From Nematostella vectensis (Eukaryota > Cnidaria > Anthozoa > Actiniaria > Edwardsiidae), in contig NC_064035.1 of assembly GCF_932526225.1 (NCBI RefSeq), positions 1,797,501 to 1,861,500 on the forward strand: a DNA stretch of 64,000 bases, in the 5' to 3' direction. A program made the translations under genes and the position numbers. Numbering within the stretch: position 1 is the stretch's first letter; every line of letters starts with the position of its first letter. The notes beneath the pieces were generated by a model, which was given only the letters and a program-made list of their open reading frames with translations, was not told where the DNA came from and did no database searches. Shown in pieces: positions 34,007 through 46,000 of the stretch.

Positions 34007-37000
34007 GCTGGGTGCAGACCCTTGGCGGAACTGTCGTAGTCCCTGAAGGAATATTTTCTTGGTCTGCTCCATCATATCCTGGTAGTATTTCATATCTTCC
34101 TCTTTGGAGCGCAAAGTTGACTGAAGCGCCTCCTTCAGGGCGTCGTTCTCGTCCGTTTGAATCTCCAGCCTGCAAAACAGTTAGCAATAAGTCATCACCT
34201 AGTGACTACCGAATAAAACCGAGCACACTCCCGAACAATAAGTCATCACCCAGTGACTACCGAATAAAACCGAGCACACTCCCGAATACTGAACAACTCC
34301 GGAAAAGTGACGAATAACATCGAATCACTCACAAAAATTAAAGAATAACTCCCGAACAACACCGAATTGTGAACTAGTTGAAGACTCCCGAATAGCGCCG
34401 TATCCGATAGCATCATGATTATTAACAACCACAACAACTACCTTTATCAACACCAACAACAAGGATTCTCGGCTTACCTCGCTTGCAGCTCGTCAATGCT
34501 CTCCATGTCCTGGTCGGCGCGTCCCGTGCCTCGAGGTTTGGCTTTGTTTGCGTTTTGCTGCTTGGACGCGTGGGATGACTGGACTCGTGCTAGCTGCTTC
34601 TCAAGGAGAGCGTTTGATCTGCGCTGTTCCTGCCACTTACTCGTTGCTTCCAATGACTTCGACGCTTCCTCGTCTATCCTGTGAACATCAGAAACAAAAC
34701 CATGTCACTAGGATAAAATAACATAGTCCGCTCAATCTGACAAAGGGCTTAGGTTCACAATGGGCATCCTGTGAACATCAGACACAAAACCATGTCACTA
34801 GAATAAAATAACATAGTCCGCTCAATCTGACAAAGGGCTAAGGTTCACAAGGCTATCATGCTCACCTTTTTTGAAGTAAGGCAACAAGTTGCATTAGCCG
34901 GTCGCGCTCAACCTCGGCTGCTTGGCATAAAGATTTGTACTCCTGTGCTTGGCACCTCAACGTGTGAACCTCGTCACTGAAAACAAAAGCAAGTTTTCTC
35001 AACTACAACGCTTCATTGTTGAGGTTAAATAGCTAAAATCTTGATACCTACAATACGGAAAACTTTACGGGTGCTCGGAGATTAATTAATTGACCAGAAG
35101 CAAACTGGTGCGATGGCCGCTTGAAGCATTAAAGATACTCTAAGTGCGCGATATTAAAAACACACATAAAATGGCTAGAACAGGACATGGGCTAAAAACA
35201 CAGCAACGTTTGTAGTATACGTGTGGCATGTTAGATTGGATGTGCCGTACTTAGGGCCACTTGAGAGAACACATACCTACTGCCTGCGCTATTCCTCCGA
35301 CATCTACTGTGCCGTCCGCCGCTAGGAGGCGTAGGGGGTAATGCCCCTCGCGCGGGGGGACCTGATACGCGCGACACCACATTCCTACGTGCGGGACTAC
35401 CGACGTAGCCACGTGACACGCATTCCCCGTCACTCATCACATCACGTGAAACCATAGCGTCAGCTGATTGGTTGGTGGAGTCGTTTGTTGATTGGCTAGG
35501 CAGGTCGCCGGTGCTGCAAGCTATAGTGGCTGTCTGTGGCCGTTGCTGTGCTTGGTGCGCAGCTGCTTGTGAGCGTTCTAGTTCCTCTCGGACAGTGCGG
35601 AGTTCTTGCTCCAGTCCCTTGGCCTTCTCGTCGCGTTCCTGGCAGACCTGGCGCAGATGGGCGATCATTGCGCTGTCTGCTTGGGACACCATGACCTGTG
35701 GCGGGACAGGCCTGCTCACCTGCTGCTTGCTCTCCTTCAGTAGGTCTTTCTCACGCTAGAGAACACGAGGACAGGTTAAAGACAAAGAACTTCCCAAGCT
35801 TGATAATACAGGCCAAGAACATCTGATCAACGGCGCTCATATATGTTCCAAGTACCCTTGATCAACGGCGCTCATATATGTTCCAAAAACTATTGATCAA
35901 CGGTACTCATATATGTTACAAGAACTCGTGATCAACTATAAAATCATGTCTTCCAAAAATTAGTGATTACCTGCGATCGTATGTCAAGAGAACCACACTT
36001 ATACCAAGAATCTTAAAAAGTTGGCTGTTAACATAGACGATCTTACATTTATAAACGATCTATATTATACAATTATATACGTATCTATTTGAACTCGCTG
36101 TTTTAAAATGGAAGTAAAATAGCAAGCGTCAGAGCAATGCATATGGTAACAAATAACAATTTCCTTAGCTCACCATGAGTGCAGCAATCAGCTCGTCGTC
36201 GTGTGCGCCTTTCTCGAGCAGAGTCTTGAGCTGCGCCTTGACGCTCTTCAGCTCGTTAGACAGCACGGTGTTGCGCGCCTTGGCCGCCTCGTGCTTCTGC
36301 TGGGCCCGGCTGTACATCTCGCTCACGCGCTCCAGCTCACCTTGAGTTTTCTATGTCGCGCAAACGAATTGTTGATCAAAAGATGAGTTTTCTATGTCAC
36401 GCAAACGAATTGTTGATCAAAAGTTGAGTTTTCTATGTCGCGCAAACGAATTGTTTATCAAAAGTGGAGTTTTCTATGTCGCACAAAACGAATTGTTGAT
36501 CAAAAGTTGAGTTTTCTGTATCGCGCAAACGAATTGTTGATCAAAAGTTGAGTTTTCTGTGTCGCGCAAACGAATTGTTGATCAAAAGTTGAGTTTTCTG
36601 TGTCGCGCAAACGAATTATTGTTCAAAAAGAAGTTTTCTATGTGGCGCAAACGAATTGTTGAACAAAAGTTGAGTTTTCTGTCGCACAAATGAATTGTTG
36701 ATCAAAAGTTGAGTTTTCTATGTCGCGCAAACGAATTCTTGATCAAAAGTTGAGTTTTCTATGTCGCGCAAACGAATTGTTGATCAAAAGTTCGTCACCT
36801 AGAATATTCGCGCAGTCTTATTTTCGCAGGGATCAAATATGTTTTGTATACACCTATTTCAAAAAAGGTTGCATTTATTTGAAATTATTTGAAAGGTTGC
36901 AAACTCATTTGAAATATGTGTATTTTCGATATTTACGCAGCGAAATGTTCAAAACGCGATGTCACTTCCGTGTTTTGTAAACATTTCCACTGCTTTTAGT

Positions 37001-40000
37001 AGAAGTGACTTACCTCTTGCGAATCTTTGCGATCCTTTTCGATTTTCTTCAACATCACCTTGTGCTTCTCGTCATACTGGCTGCCAGATAAGGGCGTGGC
37101 AATGGAGGAGACAGAACCCCCCCTGACCACTTGCTGTAACTGGCCTTTTAGATCTGCTACCTGATGCAGACAGACAAGCAAGAATACGTCTGCATTACTA
37201 TGCAGCAAACCTCAAACCGAGAATATACAGTTACATATGAAGAACCTCCGCTAATTTCTTGGTTATTTTTGTCATGTTAAGTGAGTTGAATAAAATATTG
37301 TCCATTAATAAAAGAATAACAAATTCTTGTTAACAAGCGCTAAGTTAATAATGAATTGACACAAGAAAGTTAATGGATGACACAACAAAGGTAAAGGATG
37401 ACACAACAAAGGTAAGGGATGACACAACAAAGGTAAGTGATGGCACAACAAAGATAAGGGATGACACAACAAAGGTAAGGGCTGATACAAGAAAGGTAAG
37501 CGATGACACAACAAAGGTAAGGGATGACACAACAAAGGTAAGGGATGACACAACAAAGGTAAGGGATGACACAACAAAGGTAAGGGATGACACAACAAAG
37601 GTAAGGGATGACACAACAAAGGTAAGGGATGACACAATAAAGGTAAGGGATGACACAACAAAGGTAAAGGATGACACAACAAAGGTAAGGGATGACACAA
37701 CAAAGGTAAGTGATGGCACAACAAAGGTAAGGGATGACACAACAAAGGTAAGGGCTGACACAACAAAGGTAAGGGCTGACACAACAAAGGTAAGGGATGA
37801 CACAACAAAGGTAAGGGATGACACAACAATGGTAAGGGATGACACAACAAAGGTAAGGGCTGGCACAACAAAGGGATGACACAACAAAGGTAAGGGGTGA
37901 CACAACAAAGGTAAGGGGTGACACAACAAAGGTAAGGGATGACACAACAAAGGTTAGGGATGGCACAACAAAGGTAAGGGATGGCACAACAAAGGTAAGG
38001 GATGACACAACAAAGGTAAGGGATGACACAACAAAGGTAAGGGATGACACAACAAAGGAAAGGGATGACACAACAAAGGTAAGGGCTGACACAACAAAGG
38101 TAAGGAATGACACAACAAAGGAAAGGGATGACACAACAAAGGTAAGGGGTGACACAACAAAGGTAAGGGATGACACAACAAAGATAAGGGGTGACACAAC
38201 AAAGGTAAGGGATGACACAACAAAGGTAAGGGCTGGCACAACAAAGGGATGACACAACAAAGGTAAGGAATGACACAACAAAGGTAAGGGATGACACAAC
38301 AAAGGTTAGGGATGACACAACAAAGGGAAGGGATGACACAACAAAGGTTAGGGATGACACAACAAAGGTTAGGGATGACACAACAAAGGGAAGGGATGAC
38401 ACAATAAAGGTAAGGGATGAAACAACAAAGGTAAGGGATGACACAACAAAGGTAAGGGATGACACAACAAAGGTAAAGGATGACACAACAAAGCTAAGGG
38501 GTGACACAACAAAGCTAAGGGGTGACACAACAAAGGTTAGGGATGACACAACAAAGGTAAGGGATGACACAACAAAGGTAAGGGCTGACACAACAAAGGT
38601 AAGGGGTGACACAACAAAGGTAAGGGATGACACAATAAAGGGATGACACAACAAACGGATGACACAACAAAGGGATGACACAACAAAGGTAAGGGATGAC
38701 ACAGCAAAGGTAAGGGCTGACACAACAAAGGTAAGGGATGACACAACAAAGGTAAGGGATGACACAGCAAAGGTAAGGGATGACACAACAAAGGTAAGGG
38801 ATGACACAACAAAGGTAAAGGATGACACAACAAAGGTAAGGGGTGACACAACAAAGGGAAGGGATGACACAATAAAGGGATGACACAACAAAGGTAAGGG
38901 ATGGCACAACAAAGCTAAGGGGTGACACAACAAAGCTAAGGGATGACACAACAAAGGTAAGGGCTGACACAACAAAGGTAAGGGATGACACAACAAAGGG
39001 AAGGGATGACACAATAAAGGGATGACACAACAAAGGTAAGGGATGGCACAACAAAGATAAGGGATGACACAACAAAGGTAAGGGGTGACACAACAAAGGG
39101 AAGGGATGACACAATAAAGGGATGACACAACAAAGGTAAGGGATGGCACAACAAAGATAAGGGATGACACAACAAAGGTAAGGGCTGGTACAAGTAAGGT
39201 AAGCGATGACACAACAAAGGTAAGGGATGACACAACAAAGGTAAGGGGTGACACAACAAAGGTTAGGGATGACACAACAAAGGTTAGGGATGACACAACA
39301 AAGGGAAGGGATGACACAACAAAGGTAAGGGGTGACACAACAAAGGGATGACACAACAAAGGTAAGGGATGACACAACAAAGGGATGACACAACAAAGGG
39401 ATGACACAACAAAGGTAAGGGATGGCACAACAAAGATAAGGGATGACACAACAAAGGTAAGGGATGACACAACAAAGGTAAGGGATGACACAACAAAGGT
39501 AAAGGATGACACAACAAAGCTAAGGGGTGACACAACAAAGCTAAGGGGTGACACAACAAAGGGAAGGGATGACACAACAAAGGTAAGGGGTGACACAACA
39601 AAGCTAAGGGGTGACACAACAAAGGGATGACACAACAGAGGTAAGGGATGACACAACAAAGGTAAGGGCTGACACAACAAAGGTTAGGGATGACACAACA
39701 AAGGTTAGGGATGACACAACAAAGGTAAGGGATGACACAACAAAGGTAAGGGGTAACACAACAAAGCTAAGGGGTGACACAACAAAGGGATGACACAACA
39801 AAGGTAAGGGATGACACAACAAAGGTAAGGGGTGACACAACAAATGTAAGGGCTGGCACAACAAAGGAAAGGGATGACACAACAAAGGTAAGGGATGACA
39901 CAACAAAGGAAAGGGATGACACAACAAAGGTAAGGGATGACACAACAAAGGTAAGGGGTAACACAACAAAGGTAAGGGATGACACAACAAAGGTAAGGGA

Positions 40001-43000
40001 TGACACAACAAAGGTAAGGGATGGCACAACAAAGTTATGGTTGACACAACAAAGGAAAGGGATAACACAACAAAGGTAAGGGCCGCGAAAAGGGGTGACA
40101 GGTAAGGGATGAAACAAGAAAAGTATGGGTCGACAGTATGTATTGACAGTTTGTTTTAACATGTCTTTATAGGTACGGTATTGATATTATCTTTACCTTA
40201 TGCTGCAATGTTATGATTTGCTGCTGTCTGCCTCTCCAACCACTGGGCTCGTTCAGGAGAGATGACATGTTTACGTTTTCACCCACCTCTTTGCTCAAAA
40301 CCTATAAGTAAATCACGATGCTTTTCATAGACCGAATAGACAGTCACGTCATTTATCGTACAGGAACACTTACAGTATATGTATGCATGTGTGTTTTTAT
40401 TAGTGTTTCAGGGCGTCAGGTATATACATAAGGAGACACTAGGTTCAAAAGCAGTGTTTAATTGAGTAACTGATAGTTAGTTATTTCCCTCATTTAATAG
40501 AAAGAATGCTGGTGTCAGGTTCTACTACATTTTGAGAATTCACGCTCTAACCAATCTTATTCACATATGTCGGGGAAAAATCTGGGGAGAAAGCTGCAAT
40601 GACATTATGAAAAGTTTTTCAATGCGAATAATGAAAATCAAGTAGCCATAGACATTATAATCATACAATTTTTTATAATCATGAAATTATATAGAATAAA
40701 TATGTAATGTTGACAAAGCTATCAACTTTAAACAAGCGTAACGAGCTAGTGTCTTCGTGCCGCCACAGGAACAAAGCCTTGTTATGCAACAGCTGAACTA
40801 TTCAATTTCATCATAACAGCCATTCAAATTTCACGCCCTATTTTCATGTTAATTTTATACATAGATAGTATATAAGTGATGGTAGTAAAATGCACCAAAA
40901 TCTGGAAATCGACTCTGCCAAATTTTCGTCTTTAATAAGACTTCTTCAGGGCAGACTCAGATGGTAGTAATATATTCTTAATAAATCTCCTGATGAGTGG
41001 GCAACCAGGAAACAGGCTTGTAGAGATTAAACGGTAGTTCGCGTGTTTTTTTCTACAAACCAAGATATGTATATATATATATATACACACACACAAAAGA
41101 AGCACTAGCCTTCGTTGCAACTTTCAGCTCTTTCTTGAGTGTTTCACACTGGTTTCTGTATTCAGCCATCTTCTGGTTGGCATGATTAAGCTTCTCCTGT
41201 AAGCCTGCAACCGCTTCAGAATCCTATACAATAACAAAAGAACAGTCATTACAAAATGTACACTGGAATACACTGGAAAGGTCTGTGTGAGTGTTCCATA
41301 CACTGGCAAGGTCTGTGTGAGTGTTCCATACACTGGCAAGGTCTGTGTGAGTGTTTCATACACTGGAAAGGTCTGTGTGAGTGTTTCATACTCTAGCAAG
41401 GTCTGTGTGAGTGTTCCATACACTGGAAAGGTCTGGGAAAGTGTTCCATGCTATAGCAAGATCTGTGTGAGGGTTCCTTTCTATAGCAAGGTCTGGGTGA
41501 GTGTTCCTTACGATAGCAAGGTCTGGGTGAGTGTTCCGTACCATAGCAAGGTCTGTGTGAGTGTTCCGTATTATAGCAAGCCTGTGTGCGTTTTCCGTAC
41601 TATGGCAAGGTCTGGGTGAGTGCTCAATTACCTGCTGGTTTTCTGTTGGACTCCTAGGCTTTGATCTTTGGTCAGGTTTATTCTCAGCTGGGGCTTGGGC
41701 AGATTCCTGAAGATTTAGATTTAAAGAAGATCAAAATAAATAAAATAAAAAAATAAAAACAAACAAGCAAACAAATGAACAAATGAACGAACGAACGAAC
41801 AAATAAATAAAGAAATAATGAAGTGTTGATGTACTGTGCATGTGAGGATTGGGGAATTAACAGTTCGATAGGGTACATCATCAAACATACCCTACTTTTC
41901 CATGAAACATGCACCATATAAAACATGTACCCTATGGAACATGTACCCTATAAACAACACACTATGAAACATGTACCCTATAAAAAACACACTATGAAAC
42001 ATGTACCTTATAAACAAAACACTATGAAACATGTACCCCATAAAAAACACACGATGAAACATGTACCTTATAAACAACACACTATGAAACATGTACCCTA
42101 TAAACAACACACTATGAAACATTTACCCTATAAACAACACACTATGAAACATTTACCCTATAAACAACACACTATGAAACATGTACCCTATAAACAACAC
42201 ACTATGAAACATGTACCCTATAAACAACACACTATGAAACATGTACCCTATAAACAACACACTATGAATTATGTTGTTTATATACTATAAACAACACACT
42301 ATGAAACATGTACCCTATAAACAACACACTATGAAACATTTACCCTATAAACAACACACTTTGAAACATTTACCCTATAAACAACACACTATGAAACATG
42401 TACCCTATAAACAACACACTATGAAACATTTACCCTATAAACAACACACTATGAAACATGTACCCTATAAGCAGGTTTTAGGAAAAGGAAAGGAAAGCTG
42501 GGCCGACATTATCCAGAATTGCAGCCATAGGCTGAATCACTCTGGATTTACATTACACAGGGTCTTATTCGGACTGCTATATAATACACTGTGCTGCCAT
42601 GCAGTTTACATGGATGAGAGAGTGTTAGTATGTTAATGCCCCTTTTGGTTATGCACAGACACTGGAGATGGACTCTGCCTTCTTCAGTGGTTCTTTAATG
42701 TCCCACAATAACAGGTTGGTTAGCTAGGTTTTTGCGAGACAGGACCGCCATTTATGTAGTCATCCGAGCTACGAGGGATACACAGTCCCCAATGAAGAGA
42801 GCCAGGTTTTTTTTACACCTGAAAAAATCCCAAGTTGACCTGACCTGGGTTTGTACCCTGGTCCTCTTGCTTGAGAAGCAAAGCCCATACCACCAAGCTA
42901 TCGCACCACTCTCTTAAAAATCCCAAAAAATGGGAAAAAAACACTATCCCACAAATAAATCTAGCGTAGAGCAATGAAGGGGACATGAAATGCCCTGGTT

Positions 43001-46000
43001 ATCAGGATGATTGAAGCTTTCCAACAATGAAAAAGAGCTGGGTCACTTTAAATCAATTCCCAAGGTCCCAATGCATTTGTTAATACAAATTACCAGTACA
43101 AATTCAAGTGTTAAGAGCAACTGGCAAAGTAGGAAGCCTATAGTAAAAAATCTTCATAAAAATAAATATGCAACATTCAATATGTTTCACAGGAAAAAAT
43201 CTCAAACAATTCAAGGAACTCAAGCAACATTCAATATTTGAAATAAAGGACTTTTGTTGGAGTAAAAAAATACATACAATGAAAATTTTGGCACTTGAAC
43301 AAGCAGATTTTATTCAAGGGTTAGGGTCCTTGAGATATTTCTGGGTACAAGATATCAAGCGTATCAGGAAGCTACTAGTATAATAGGTTATTTAATCTGT
43401 ACCTGTCTCTCTAGTTGCTGTATCCTCCTTGTAAGTTGCCTGACTTTGTTTTTTTCACTCTGGAGATCTGCTGTCATCTCTCGGTTCTTTTTTGACAACT
43501 CTACTATTTTCCCAGCTGCAGTGTCAGCAGCCAGCCCTGTTCCTAGTAGACAATAAAAAATATTGGAAATTCATTCATATTTTGTAATTTCATGCTAAAT
43601 TTGAATTGCACTTTAACATAAAATAAATATGACTGATGGATGTGGGGCCTGACCTGACAAGATTTGAGAGGTACTAGTAGGCGGTGATGATGGATGTGGG
43701 GCCTGACCTGACAAGACTGGAAAGGAACTAGCGCGCTATGCTGAGATGGAAGTGGGGCCTGACCTGACAAGATTTGAAGGTACTAGCAGGCGGAGATGAT
43801 GGATGTGGGGCCTGACCTTACAAGATTTGAAGGTACTAGCAGGCGGTGATGATGGATGTGGGGCCTGACCTGACAAGATTTGAAGGTACTAGCAGACAGT
43901 GACGATGGATGTGGGGCCTGACCTGACAAGATTTGAGAGGTACTAGCAGGCGGTGATGATGGATGTGGGGCCTGACCTGACAAGATTTGAAGGTACTAGT
44001 AGGCTATGCTTAGATGGATGTGAGGCCTGACCTGACAAGACTGGAAAGGAACTAGCGGGCTATGCTGAGATCGATGTGGAGCCTGACCTGACAAGATTTG
44101 AGAGGTCCTAGCAGGGGTGATGATGGATGTGGGGCCTGACCTGACAAGATTTGAGAGGCACTAGCAGGCGGTGATGATGGATGTGGGGCCTGACCTGACA
44201 AGATTTGAGAGGTACTAGCAGGCGGTGATGATGGATGTGGGGCCTGACCTGACAAGATTTGAGAGGTACTAGCAGGCGGTGATGATGGATGTGGGGCCTG
44301 ACCTGACAAGATTTGAAGGTACTAGTAGGCTATGCTTAGATGGATGTGAGGCCTGACCTGACAAGACTGGAAAGGAACTAGCGGGCTATGCTGAGATCGA
44401 TGTGGAGCCTGACCTGACAAGATTTGAGAGGTCCTAGCAGACAGTGACGATGGATGTGGGGCCTGACCTGACAAGATTTGAGAGGTACTAGCAGGCGGTG
44501 ATGATGGATGTGGGGCCTGACCTGACAAGATTTGAAGGTACTAGCAGGCGGTGATGATGGATGTGGGGCCTGACCTGACAAGATTTGAGAGGTACTAGCA
44601 GGCGGTGATGATGGATGTGGGGCCTGACCTGACAAGATTTGAAGGTACTAGTAGGCGGAGATGATGGATGTGGGGCCTGACCTGACAAGATTTGAGAGGT
44701 ACTAGCAGGCGGTGATGATGGATGTGGGGCCTGACCTGACAAGATTTGAAGGTACTAGCAGGCGGTGATGATGGATGTGGGGCCTGACCTGACAAGATTT
44801 GAAGGTACTAGTAGGCGGAGATGATGGATGTGGGGCCTGACCTGACAAGACTGGAAAGGAACTAGCGTGCTATGCTGATATGGATGTAGGGCCCCAAGCC
44901 CAATGATGATACAACCCTGGGCACCATCTGCAATAGGCTTTGTATCACAGGCATTGACACTGCACTGGACAGTGTGTGCCTCTGATGGTTTGGCTTAGTT
45001 CAAACTAAACTCCCCCCCCCCCTCCTGCCATCAGGTGCATTGATGTTGAGGGTGGGGGTGAAAGGGAAGACCAAGAAAAACATGATGTGAAAGTGGTCAC
45101 ACCCAGACCTGGCAGTGGATTGTGACATATTAAAGAAATGTAGTGCCATGGACATTTGGATGTCAAATATAAACCTGGGCCTTGAAGTCACTTTGGTCCC
45201 AGACAGCTGACTGAAATATTGCCAGTTCGTAAGTATTTAGATCTGGTTTGAAGCGAATCTCTTGCTAATGAAGAGAGCACAGGGTTTTCTTATGATGGCT
45301 TTTGAACTTCATCATTTTATAATAAAAGAACTAAAAGAATTGATTAACTTGAAGCAGATAATCAAACTAGCCCCTTACCTAAGGGCAAAGCGAAAGGTAT
45401 TCAAACAGCCTGAATGCTATTGCCTGGCCATTGTAAGGCTTTGTTTATAAATACAACTAAGCGAAATAACTTTATTAAGGGAAGACAAACCAACTAAATT
45501 CCAAAAAAATGAAAGGTGAATAATGAACATTCAGTAGATCTCTGTGTTCACCACCTACAAGTTAACAACAGTTTGTACCAGGTTCAGAAAAAAAAAACTA
45601 GATTGAATAATATCTTGGATTTGGTGTTTGTAAACAACCCAAATATGGTAAAGCACATACATGTCTACCCCGGGATGAGTGATCATGATTGTATCATGTC
45701 TACCCCGAGATGAGTAATCATGATTGTATCATTACTGCTGTATTAACCTGGAAGCCAAGCATAACAGGAAATACTAGTGTATGAAGGGATATGTAATATC
45801 ACTCAGAATAATCTCATTTTTCTGCCCGCTACTCATATCAGACACATCATATATTTTTAATTGTTTTTTATTCGATACTGGGTTTGCTTGGTATTTTATA
45901 TTTTGGGTCTATTTTTCCACAGCAATGTCCAGTCCAGAACTATATGATTGCAAATCATTATCCAAGAAATAAGACAAAATTGATTGCTACATGATTTTTA

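Noticed and set aside
37305-40162. Frames of up to 791 codons in the 21-bp array
   Set aside because: Same cause (21 is divisible by 3), and the array lies in a CCDC13 intron.
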